Positions 7,088 to 13,884 of a stretch of 14,331 nt of DNA are shown here, in pieces. Position 1 is the first letter of the stretch. Each line of letters starts with the position of its first letter. The stretch covers positions 1-14,331 of the forward strand of contig JAKSBM010000038.1 in the NCBI GenBank assembly GCA_022361135.1, written 5' to 3'. The notes below the pieces were generated by a model, which did no database searches, was not told the DNA's origin, and was given only the letters and a program-made list of their open reading frames with translations. The stretch is from Desulfobacterales bacterium (GTDB taxonomy: Bacteria > Desulfobacterota > Desulfobacteria > Desulfobacterales > Desulfobacteraceae). The position numbers were made by a program, and so were the translations under genes.

Positions 7088-8704
7088 ATGTCCTTTGAAC
7101 CCCTGCATAAAACAGAGGTCTATCCAAAATTGCAGCAGAACGCCCGCCGATTGGAGGAATCGGAATTTTCCCTGCAGCACCTGTTAAAAGCTGACCATCG
7201 ATTTGATACACATTCCAGAACCCTCCAATCCCCTGGTGGAAAATTCTTTTTTGATTTTTCAAGGCAACGTTTGGACGATATCGTATTTTCCCAACTCATG
7301 GACCTGGCCGACCAGAGCGGTGCGTTGAATTTATTCGCACACATGTGCAAGGGCTTCAAGGTTAACACCACCGAATCCCGCCCTGCGCTACATATTTTAT
7401 CCCGGCTGCCCAGCGCACTGGCCGACGACTCCCCCCTGGAGAACAAAAAAAGCGAACTTAACCGGGTCCAGGATGCCATATCCCAATACACCCGCAAGGT
7501 CCGCGATGGCCGCATCACCGGGACCACCGGCAAATCATTTAAACATGCCGTGGTGGTTGGAATCGGCGGATCTTACCTGGGTTGCGAATTTGTATATACG
7601 GCGTTAAGGCAGGGCATTAAACCGGAGATCGCACTCCATTTCCTTTCCAATGTGGACATAGACAATTTCCAGACGGTTTTGGATGCCATAGATCCGGAGG
7701 AAACCCTTTGGATCATTATTTCAAAATCCTATTCCACACCGGAAACACTGGCCAATCAGGCCCAGGTGTTGGAGCTTCTGGATCGGAAAGGACTTTCACC
7801 CAAGGACCATCTGGTCACCGTCACCGCAAAAAAGGATGCCGCACAGGGACAGACCTTTTTCATGTTCGACTACATCGGCGGTCGTTATTCCGTCTCTTCG
7901 GCCGTGGGAGGACTCCCCCTCTGCCTGGCTTATGGGGATCGGGTATTTGAAGCATTTCTAAAGGGCTGCCATGATATGGACGAACATGCCCTGACCGCAC
8001 CGGCCAGGGATAATATTCCCTTGATCGCCGCATTGATTAATATTTGGAACAGTCAATTTCTCGGCTATTCGGCCAAGGCGATTATTCCATACAGCTACAG
8101 CCTTTCAAAATTGCCGGCCCATATTCAGCAATTGTACATGGAAAGCCTGGGCAAATGTGTAACCTGCGAAGGTGAATTTTTACCGGCTCCCGCCGGGAGC
8201 ATCGTCTTTGGAGAACCCGGTTCCAATGCCCAGCATTCATTTTTTCAGCTGGCCCACCAGGGCAAGGGGTTTCCCATTGAGTTCATTGGTGTCTTAAAAC
8301 CCGGCTTTGCCGGCGAACAACACAAGGCAGATCACATCACCAACCACCAGGAACTCTGGGCGAATCTCATGGCCCAGGCCCGGGCCCTGGCCATGGGTAA
8401 AGAATCCCAATCCCCGGAACGAACCTTTTCCGGAAACCGGCCGTCCTCCATCCTTGTCATTGAAGATCTTTCTCCCTGGAGCATTGGTTGCCTCACGGCA
8501 TACTACGAAGCAAAAACCGTGATGGAAGGTTTTATCATGGGGGTGAACCCCTTTGATCAATTCGGAGTGGAACTGGGAAAGTCCATTGCCGGAGAAATCC
8601 GGGAATACATTAAGGACAGAAACCAGGACAAAATGCCCCGCCACTGCCCCGATCCGGCAACTGAATTTTATCTGAATGCTGTGTTTAGAGGCTCCCTTTC
8701 CTAG
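7088..8704 (+). CDS. pgi: Glucose-6-phosphate isomerase
   Basis: This 538-residue phosphoglucose isomerase interconverts glucose-6-phosphate and fructose-6-phosphate in the cytoplasm. Both family signatures are present: DYIGGRYSVSSAVG (261-274) and, near the C-terminus, QFGVELGKSIAGEI (491-504). The expected catalytic residues are Glu352 in YMESLGK, His383 in GSNAQHSFFQLAHQG, and Lys498 in ELGKS. The phosphate-binding stretch VVGIGGSYLGCEF (156-168) is also intact. The ATG follows TAGGAG with 6-base spacing. The gene is transcribed alone from a divergent promoter region shared with the amino-sugar operon. Since fructose-6-phosphate is the precursor for GlmS and then GlmM, the two neighbouring units are metabolically linked, though no shared operator was recognised. 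Confidence 0.97.
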   Translation: MSFEPLHKTEVYPKLQQNARRLEESEFSLQHLLKADHRFDTHSRTLQSPGGKFFFDFSRQRLDDIVFSQLMDLADQSGALNLFAHMCKGFKVNTTESRPALHILSRLPSALADDSPLENKKSELNRVQDAISQYTRKVRDGRITGTTGKSFKHAVVVGIGGSYLGCEFVYTALRQGIKPEIALHFLSNVDIDNFQTVLDAIDPEETLWIIISKSYSTPETLANQAQVLELLDRKGLSPKDHLVTVTAKKDAAQGQTFFMFDYIGGRYSVSSAVGGLPLCLAYGDRVFEAFLKGCHDMDEHALTAPARDNIPLIAALINIWNSQFLGYSAKAIIPYSYSLSKLPAHIQQLYMESLGKCVTCEGEFLPAPAGSIVFGEPGSNAQHSFFQLAHQGKGFPIEFIGVLKPGFAGEQHKADHITNHQELWANLMAQARALAMGKESQSPERTFSGNRPSSILVIEDLSPWSIGCLTAYYEAKTVMEGFIMGVNPFDQFGVELGKSIAGEIREYIKDRNQDKMPRHCPDPATEFYLNAVFRGSLS

Positions 8705-8721
8705 AAAAGGGAACCTCTAAA
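8684..8721. terminator. Long hairpin spanning the pgi stop codon, possible terminator
   Basis: TTTAGAGG (8684-8691) pairs with CCTCTAAA (8714-8721) and TCCCTTT (8693-8699) with AAAGGGA (8706-8712), with one C-A mismatch and a six-base loop containing the TAG stop. No T-run follows on either side, so it is not a canonical Rho-independent terminator. It may instead stabilise the pgi mRNA 3' end, or stop transcripts together with Rho between the convergent pgi and fabH. Confidence 0.5.
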
Positions 8722-8793
8722 TTCGTACCGAAACACTGGGATTTTTGCTTGAGCTTCAGCCCAGGACTGGATTCAAGCATTGAATGACGGTCT

Positions 8794-9801
8794 TTAGAAG
8801 AACCGGTAGATGGATGCACCCCAGGTCAGGCCTGCACCCAGGCCGACAAAGAGAATCGTATCTCCGGTTTTTCCGATCCGTTCCTGCTCCAGGGCTTCAT
8901 GGAGGGCCAGGGGGATACTCGCCGCAGTGGTGTTTCCGTATTTTTCAATGTTATGGAAAATCTTATTTTCATCAATCTTCATGAACTGACCATAGGCCTG
9001 GTTGATCCGCTTATTGGCCTGGTGCGGAATGACCAGGTCAATATCATCCATGGTTAATCCGGCCTGGGTCAGGGCTTCATTGGAAACCTTGGGCAACATG
9101 CGAACCGCTTTTTTGAAAATGGCCGGACCATCCATGAAGGGGTAGTAGCGGGGATCTTCCATGTCCAACCCTTCCGGGAAGCGTTTGACCAAACGGGAGG
9201 CCGGCAGCTCGGTGGTCAAGGAGCCGGCATAATTTCCATCGGCATGGAGGGAAGATGCCAGTACACCGGCTTTGTCTTCGGTTTCCACGGCTTCGATGCA
9301 AACGGCGGCGGCGCCATCCCCGAAAATAACGGTGACATCACGACCCCGGGTGCTTTTGTCCAGACCGGAGGAATGAACTTCCCCACCCACCAGAAGAATC
9401 TTACTGGCTAGACCGGATTTAATATAGGCATCTGCAGTGGCCAGACCGTAGAGGAATCCGGTGCACTGCTGGCGGATATCCAGAGCCGGGGTTTTATCCA
9501 ATCCCAGCTTGGCAGCCATGAGGCAGCCGGAGCCGGGGAAATATACGTCCGGGCTCAGGGTGGCAAAGATGATGAAATCCACATCTTCAGCAGTCCATCC
9601 CGCATTGTCCAGAGCCATTTTTGCCGCTTCGGCACCCAGATCAGAGGCACCGCATTCTTCGGTGATCCAGTACCGCTGCTTGATACCGGTTCTCTGGCGG
9701 ATCCATTCGTCGGAGGTGTCCATAATTTTTTCAAGATCATGGTTAGTCACAACATTGGGCGGGACAAACATGCCTGTCCCTTTAATTTGGCTTTGTTTCA
9801 T
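8794..9801 (-). CDS. fabH: Beta-ketoacyl-ACP synthase III (FabH family)
   Basis: This 335-residue thiolase-fold enzyme condenses an acyl-CoA (classically acetyl-CoA) with malonyl-ACP to initiate type II fatty-acid synthesis. The Cys-His-Asn triad is complete: Cys113 in DIRQQCTGFLYGL, His260 in VIPHQANKRI, and Asn290 in KYGNTTAASIP. The N-terminal segment TSDEWIRQRTGI and the glycine-rich C-terminal FVGLGAGLTWGA also fit. It is slightly longer than E. coli FabH (317) owing to extra residues around 195-225. The ATG at 9801 has AAGGA about 7 bases upstream. It is not beside plsX, fabD, fabG or acpP, so it may be a second KAS III with a specialised primer rather than the housekeeping copy. Substrate cannot be predicted from sequence alone. 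Confidence 0.9.
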   Translation of the reverse strand: MKQSQIKGTGMFVPPNVVTNHDLEKIMDTSDEWIRQRTGIKQRYWITEECGASDLGAEAAKMALDNAGWTAEDVDFIIFATLSPDVYFPGSGCLMAAKLGLDKTPALDIRQQCTGFLYGLATADAYIKSGLASKILLVGGEVHSSGLDKSTRGRDVTVIFGDGAAAVCIEAVETEDKAGVLASSLHADGNYAGSLTTELPASRLVKRFPEGLDMEDPRYYPFMDGPAIFKKAVRMLPKVSNEALTQAGLTMDDIDLVIPHQANKRINQAYGQFMKIDENKIFHNIEKYGNTTAASIPLALHEALEQERIGKTGDTILFVGLGAGLTWGASIYRFF

Positions 9802-9828
9802 TCGTAATCCTTGTAATAGTATCCAAAA

Positions 9829-9842
9829 TTATCAATTGATAA
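9829..9842. promoter_or_regulatory. Perfect 14-bp palindrome upstream of fabH, candidate operator
   Basis: TTATCAATTGATAA is its own reverse complement. It lies 27 bases upstream of the fabH ATG, just downstream of the best candidate fabH promoter, the position expected for a repressor operator. The binding protein is unknown. Confidence 0.4.
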
Positions 9843-9854
9843 ATATACTGTCCT

Positions 9855-9883
9855 ATAATATAAAACACGATTTATAGTATTAA
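9855..9883 (-). promoter_or_regulatory. Candidate promoter of fabH
   Basis: On the minus strand TTAATA (9883-9878), a 17-base spacer, and TATTAT (9860-9855) would start transcription near 9848, leaving a leader of about 47 bases that contains the palindrome. The region is so AT-rich that other boxes could be drawn. Confidence 0.35.
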
Positions 9884-9937
9884 TTTAAAATTTAAGCAAG
9901 AAATTAACCTTAATGGGCTAGATTATAAAGCAAAATC

Positions 9938-10873
9938 GTGTTCTTACAAGTCCCCATTCTTTTGGCAGCATCGGCCCTTTTATACTGGGGTTCTGCCATC
10001 CTTGTGCAGGGCTCGGCTTCAACGGCGGCCATGTTCGCCGTGCGCCCGGTGGTCATCGGCCTGACCATCGTCTCACTGGCCACCTCCGCACCGGAGCTTC
10101 TGGTGAGTTTCATGGCCGCCATGAAAGGGTCCGAAGGCATTTCCCTGGGAAATATTCTGGGATCCAACGTAATTAACATCGCCCTTGTTCTGGGCATCTC
10201 CGCCGCCATTCGACCGGTATCCGTGCAATCCCGGGTGGTTCGTGTTGAAATTCCCTACATGATTTTTGTCTCCGTGGCCTTTTGGCTACTCTGCTTAGAC
10301 AACCGCATCGGTCGCATGGACGGTATTCTGCTTTTCTTCCTACTGGGTGTGTTTTTGATTTACGGAATGATGACGGCCAAGGAAAAATCCCAGGAAGAAC
10401 ACACCGCCACCTCACTTCAATGGAAGCCGTTGGTTAAAAATGCCGGCCTCATCATCAGCGGAGTGATTCTATTGACCCTGGGGGCCAATTATGTGATCAA
10501 ATCCGCCGTTGAAGTTGCCCTTTTCTTTGGCCTGTCCCAAACCTTCATCGGAATTTCCGTGGTGGCCCTGGGCACATCCCTGCCCGAGTTGGCCACATCC
10601 GCCGTTGCCGCAGCACGGGGAGAAAGTGATATTTCCGTCGGAAATGTGGTTGGCTCCAATTTATTTAATATCTGCCTGGTCATGGGGGCCGTTGGATTTT
10701 TTAATCCCATGACCGTGGAGCCCTCACTCCACCGGTTTCAATTCCCCTTTATGATCTTCGTCACTTTTACCCTTGGAATTATGGGGGTTATGCAAAAAGG
10801 GGTGGGGCGAATTGCCGGATTTTTCTTTATCGCCATGTTTTTTCTCTATATCTGGGTTTCCTATTTGAACTGA
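9938..10873 (+). CDS. Cation/Ca2+ exchanger of the CaCA family (YrbG-like)
   Basis: This 311-residue polytopic membrane protein has about ten hydrophobic segments in two homologous halves. Each half carries a CaCA alpha-repeat. The first is at 41-86, with TSAPELLVS (Glu53) and GNILGSN (71-77). The second is at 205-250, with TSLPELATS (Glu217) and GNVVGSN (235-241). These Glu residues correspond to the ion-coordinating pair of archaeal NCX. The halves are joined by a short hydrophilic loop (about 147-165). The likely activity is Na+/Ca2+ or H+/Ca2+ antiport across the inner membrane; the driving ion cannot be told from sequence. The start is GTG at 9938, since an in-frame TAA sits at 9926 and the first helix begins at once. 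No Shine-Dalgarno is visible. It is divergent from fabH. Confidence 0.9.
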   Translation: MFLQVPILLAASALLYWGSAILVQGSASTAAMFAVRPVVIGLTIVSLATSAPELLVSFMAAMKGSEGISLGNILGSNVINIALVLGISAAIRPVSVQSRVVRVEIPYMIFVSVAFWLLCLDNRIGRMDGILLFFLLGVFLIYGMMTAKEKSQEEHTATSLQWKPLVKNAGLIISGVILLTLGANYVIKSAVEVALFFGLSQTFIGISVVALGTSLPELATSAVAAARGESDISVGNVVGSNLFNICLVMGAVGFFNPMTVEPSLHRFQFPFMIFVTFTLGIMGVMQKGVGRIAGFFFIAMFFLYIWVSYLN

Positions 10874-10875
10874 AG

Positions 10876-10898
10876 AATTCCTCAGAATTACTTTTTTT
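10876..10898 (+). terminator. Weak hairpin plus T-run after the CaCA exchanger
   Basis: AATTC (10876-10880) and GAATT (10885-10889) form a five-base stem with a CTCA loop, followed two bases later by seven Ts (10892-10898). The stem is short and AT-rich, so termination is likely partial. Confidence 0.35.
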
Positions 10899-10900
10899 AC

Positions 10901-10928
10901 TTGCATGTTGCACGGGTTGTATTATAAG
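10901..10928 (+). promoter_or_regulatory. Candidate promoter of the split two-component regulator genes
   Basis: TTGCAT (10901-10906), a 16-base spacer, and TATAAG (10923-10928) precede the receiver gene by about 45 bases. The match is moderate. No sigma54 -24/-12 site was found here. Confidence 0.3.
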
Positions 10929-10972
10929 GACATATACAACTAAGACAATTCCTTACAATCAAGGTGCTTTGC

Positions 10973-11356
10973 ATGGCGAACCCTAAACGACTCCTAGTTG
11001 TCGATGACAGCGAAGAAATTCTGATAAGTTTCAACGAATTCCTGATCACCAAGGGATACGAAGTGGAGACAGCTGTGGACGGCTTCGCCGCCCTTAAAAT
11101 CCTCCGGGATTCGTCCAATCACTTTGACTGCCTGATTACTGATTTGGTAATGCCTAATATTTCCGGTGTAGGGCTCATTTCCATAGTAAAAAAAGAATAT
11201 CCGGATCTCAAGATCATTGCCATGACCGGTTACGGCAATCCGCCTAGCGAATTAGCTTCTGAGGCCGCTGCAGACATCGTGCTTCAAAAGCCAATTGATC
11301 TATACACCATTGAGGAACAAATCGTTGACCTTTTGAATCAAACGGACATTGAATGA
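10973..11356 (+). CDS. Single-domain response regulator (CheY-like receiver)
   Basis: This 127-residue protein consists of one receiver domain. It has the acidic pair Asp11-Asp12, the phosphoacceptor Asp57 in LITDLVMPNISG, the switch Thr85 in AMTGYG, and Lys106 in LQKPID, so it should accept phosphate from a histidine kinase. There is no output domain. The ATG at 10973 is chosen over an in-frame GTG at 10964 because AAGG (10961-10964) lies 8 bases before it. Its TGA stop overlaps the ATG of the next gene, a sigma54 AAA+ activator with no receiver of its own, as ATGA (11353-11356). The pair therefore looks like an NtrC-type regulator encoded as two chains. No cognate histidine kinase is in the window. 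Confidence 0.93.
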   Translation: MANPKRLLVVDDSEEILISFNEFLITKGYEVETAVDGFAALKILRDSSNHFDCLITDLVMPNISGVGLISIVKKEYPDLKIIAMTGYGNPPSELASEAAADIVLQKPIDLYTIEEQIVDLLNQTDIE

Positions 11357-12426
11357 TGCCGGAAACAACTACAATAACACCTTTGATCGGCGTAAGCCCA
11401 TCCATTCAAAAAATCAGGGAACTCATCCAGCACGTTGCCAATACATGCCTCAACGTGATCGTCACCGGGGAAACCGGTGTGGGCAAGGAAGTCGTTGCCC
11501 AGAACCTTTTTGCCGAGTCTCCCCGGGCCACGGAAAATTTCGTTAAAATCAATTGTGCCGCTTTACCGGAAACCCTTCTGGAAAGTGAGCTGTATGGTTA
11601 CGAAAAAGGCGCCTTTACCGGCGCCATGAAGAATCGCCCCGGCAAATTTCTCACCGCGGACAAGGGCGTTCTCTTCCTTGATGAAATAGGCGATATGCCC
11701 ATGAGCCTTCAATCTAAAATGCTCCATGTGCTTCAAAGCGGTGAATGTTCGCCCCTGGGTTCGGACGAAGAATTTAAAACCGACGTATGGATCATCGCCG
11801 CCACCAACCACAATCTTGAAAAGCGAATCCAGGAGAAAACCTTTCGCGAAGATCTCTTCTACCGGCTTAATATCATCAAGATTGATATTCCCCCCCTGCG
11901 GAAGCGTGTGGAGGATATACCGGAACTGATCTCCCACTATTTTAAAATCTATGAATCCGAATACCCCGGAACCATGGGCAGCTACCCCAGTAAGGACGTT
12001 TTGAATCGATTGTGCAAGTATTCCTGGCCCGGGAATGTACGGCAGCTTCAAAACTGCATAAAAAAACAAATGGTTTTAAATTCCTGGGAAAAAATCCTGG
12101 AGGAACTGCCCCGGGATCCGGTCACGGCCGAACCGGTGAATCCCATGATCTCGCCCGTCCATTTTGACGAAAATTACGATCAGCAGCGATTGAATCTAAT
12201 CTCTGAATTCGTGGATCTTTCAACCAGCTCCGAAAAATTGTTTGAGGATATTTCACTCAAAAAAATTAAAAAAATGGCCTCGGACAAAGTAGAGAAAGAG
12301 GTAATCAGCTTCGTTCTTGACAAGGTGGGCTGGAATCGTTCCAGGGCATCTAAAATCCTAAAGGTCAGCTATAAAACCCTGCTTTATAAAATGACTGAAT
12401 TCGAAGTAAAACCCCCCTTGAAATAA
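11353..12426 (+). CDS. Sigma54-dependent transcriptional activator lacking a receiver (AAA+ plus Fis-type HTH)
   Basis: This 357-residue enhancer-binding protein starts almost directly with the AAA+ domain (about 10-240). It has Walker A GETGVGKE (39-46), the sigma54-contacting loop GAFTGA (86-91), Walker B VLFLDE (106-111), the arginine-finger region REDLFYRL (165-172) and WPGNVRQL (225-232). All motifs for ATP-driven opening of sigma54-RNA polymerase complexes are intact. A charged linker (about 245-315) leads to a C-terminal Fis-like helix-turn-helix, WNRSRASKILKVSYKTLLYK (327-346). There is no N-terminal receiver, GAF or PAS sensor; a receiver is supplied by the overlapping upstream gene, so phospho-dependent control in trans is inferred. 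The first ATG of ATGATG overlaps the receiver stop. Targets are unknown; the liv transporter downstream is one candidate. Confidence 0.93.
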   Translation: MMPETTTITPLIGVSPSIQKIRELIQHVANTCLNVIVTGETGVGKEVVAQNLFAESPRATENFVKINCAALPETLLESELYGYEKGAFTGAMKNRPGKFLTADKGVLFLDEIGDMPMSLQSKMLHVLQSGECSPLGSDEEFKTDVWIIAATNHNLEKRIQEKTFREDLFYRLNIIKIDIPPLRKRVEDIPELISHYFKIYESEYPGTMGSYPSKDVLNRLCKYSWPGNVRQLQNCIKKQMVLNSWEKILEELPRDPVTAEPVNPMISPVHFDENYDQQRLNLISEFVDLSTSSEKLFEDISLKKIKKMASDKVEKEVISFVLDKVGWNRSRASKILKVSYKTLLYKMTEFEVKPPLK

Positions 12427-12440
12427 AGGGGGTTTTACCC
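12406..12440 (+). terminator. Rho-independent terminator after the sigma54 activator gene
   Basis: GTAAAACCCCC (12406-12416) pairs with GGGGGTTTTAC (12428-12438). The hairpin overlaps the last codons and the stop, and is followed by a pyrimidine-rich stretch. It separates the regulator pair from the liv genes. Confidence 0.75.
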
Positions 12441-12646
12441 TTTCTTTCTCTTTTCATTATTATCCTTTACTTCCCCTTTCATTTTAAATATAGAACATAT
12501 TGTCAAGCGAATTTATTGCAATTCCTGATTCCGTAAGCCGTTCCCACTGGCGATAAATCCTTGGATTCCAAGCTCCATCACAATGCGTTGCCCGAACTGG
12601 AACTCCCCGTGGTTCCTTAAAATTAATATTTCCATAAGGAGGGTGT
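12441..12646. other. Spacer upstream of the branched-chain amino-acid binding protein gene
   Basis: The first part is T-rich and AT-rich. From about 12515 to 12616 the composition shifts to more GC, with small hairpins CTTGGATTCCAAG (12560-12572) and GGAAC/GTTCC (12599-12603 with 12612-12616). No clear sigma70 promoter was found; an imperfect sigma54-like site lies at 12598-12612. A strong ribosome site AAGGAGG (12636-12642) precedes the ATG at 12647. Confidence 0.5.
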
Positions 12647-13822
12647 ATGCGTAGGATTGTTTTTTTAACGATTGCAATGTTTGTTCTGGCCGTCATGGTG
12701 TCTCCCGCAGCCTTTGGAGCGCGAAAAACCACCATTAAAATCGGAATCAACGCGCCGTTGACCGGGGATATCCCCAAGGTGGGAGAAGGCTCTAAATATG
12801 CGGCCATGCTCTGGCTGGAAGACATTGAAAAAATGGGCGGCCTCCAGGTGGGAAATAAAAAATATGACGTGGAACTCATCGTGGAGGACAATGAATCCAA
12901 GGCAGAATCCGCAGTCAAGGCCAACACCAAAATGATCACCCAGGACGATGTCCTTGCCGTCATCGGTCCCCAGTCATCCAAACAGGCCGTCCCGGCCGGT
13001 GAAGTGGCCAATAAGTATAAAACAGTCATGATCAGCCCCTGGTCCACCAACCCCAATACGACCCTGGATCGCCCCTTTGTCTTCCGTGGTTGTTTCCTGG
13101 ATCCCTTCCAGGGGCCGGTGGTTGCCAACTTCATCACCGAAGAGTTTGGCTTTACCAAAGCAGCTGTCCTCTACGACGTGGCATCGGACTATCCCAAGGG
13201 GCTGGCCGAAGTTTTCAAAAAAGCATGGGAAGAAAAGCATGGCGTCGGCAGTATTGTTGCCTATGAAAGTTTCACCACCAAGGATACGGATTTCTCCTCC
13301 CAGCTCACCAAAATCGTGAAAAGCGGTGCCCAGGTCCTTTTCGCTCCCCAATATTACAACGAAGTTCCCCTCATCGTTCGCCAGGCCAAAGAATTGGGAT
13401 GGAAAGGCCCCATCGTGGGATCCGACTCCTGGGGTTCTGCGGAAACAGTCGAACTCTGTGGTGAAGATTGCTACGGCCAGTTCTTCTCCTCCCACTATGC
13501 CGCCGCCGGTGCCAAGGGCGCCACCAAAGCATTCATTGATCGCTACAAAGAAACCTACGGATATATTCCCGACGATGTGGCTGCCCTGACTTGGGATGCG
13601 CTGAGTCTGGCCCAGAAGGCCATAGAAAATGCCGGTAAAATAACGGGCAAAGTCTCCAAAGATCGCATGGCCGTTAGAAATGCCCTGGCTCAGATCAAGG
13701 ACTTTCAAGGCATTACCGGAAACATGACATTCACGGAAGAAGGGGATCCCATTAAATGCGCCGTGATCGTAAAGATCAATGACCAGGGGGATTACGAATT
13801 TTATAAATCAAGCTGTCCTTAA
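12647..13822 (+). CDS. Branched-chain amino-acid ABC transporter, periplasmic substrate-binding protein
   Basis: This 391-residue type I periplasmic binding protein belongs to the Leu/Ile/Val-binding (LivJ/LivK) family. It begins with a Sec signal peptide (basic MRR, hydrophobic 4-20, likely cleavage after Ala-Phe-Gly at 24) with no lipobox Cys, so it should be soluble in the periplasm. The mature chain opens TTIKIGINAPLTGDIPKVGE, characteristic of the family, then shows AVIGPQSSKQAVPAGEVANK, VLYDVASDYPKGLAEVFKK and VGSDSWGS, covering both lobes. The true ligand could be amino acids, short amides or other small carboxylates. Several Cys residues in the second lobe (CGEDC, IKC, SSC) could form disulfides. 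AAGGAGG sits just before the ATG. It is followed, past a terminator hairpin, by the LivH-type permease. Confidence 0.93.
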   Translation: MRRIVFLTIAMFVLAVMVSPAAFGARKTTIKIGINAPLTGDIPKVGEGSKYAAMLWLEDIEKMGGLQVGNKKYDVELIVEDNESKAESAVKANTKMITQDDVLAVIGPQSSKQAVPAGEVANKYKTVMISPWSTNPNTTLDRPFVFRGCFLDPFQGPVVANFITEEFGFTKAAVLYDVASDYPKGLAEVFKKAWEEKHGVGSIVAYESFTTKDTDFSSQLTKIVKSGAQVLFAPQYYNEVPLIVRQAKELGWKGPIVGSDSWGSAETVELCGEDCYGQFFSSHYAAAGAKGATKAFIDRYKETYGYIPDDVAALTWDALSLAQKAIENAGKITGKVSKDRMAVRNALAQIKDFQGITGNMTFTEEGDPIKCAVIVKINDQGDYEFYKSSCP

Positions 13823-13830
13823 TGGTTTCC

Positions 13831-13862
13831 GGGCCGGCTCCCCATGGGCGCCGGCCCTTTTT
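13831..13862 (+). terminator. Intercistronic Rho-independent terminator between binding protein and permease genes
   Basis: GGGCCGGC (13831-13838) pairs with GCCGGCCC (13850-13857), followed by TTTTT. The 11-base loop contains the palindrome CCCATGGG. It lies 8 bases after the binding-protein stop and 22 bases before the permease start. Confidence 0.88.
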
Positions 13863-13884
13863 CCTTTGCAACAGGAGCAGGTGA

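Noticed and set aside
8746..8779. Inverted repeat TGCTTGA/TCAAGCA downstream of fabH, considered as its terminator
   Set aside because: Only seven base pairs around a 20-base loop, and in the fabH direction it is followed by As rather than Ts.
10964..10972. GTG start three codons upstream for the response regulator
   Set aside because: AAGG overlaps that codon, so it cannot serve as its ribosome site, whereas spacing to the ATG at 10973 is normal.
12484..13158. Long minus-strand open frame (224 codons) over the 5' part of the binding-protein gene and its upstream spacer
   Set aside because: It lies mostly antisense to a well-supported liv binding protein gene, has no recognisable family, and no ribosome site was seen; it is a shadow of codon bias.
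12974..13708. Minus-strand open frame of 244 codons antisense to the binding-protein gene
   Set aside because: Fully inside a confident gene, of low-complexity Gly/Phe-rich translation, with no family match.
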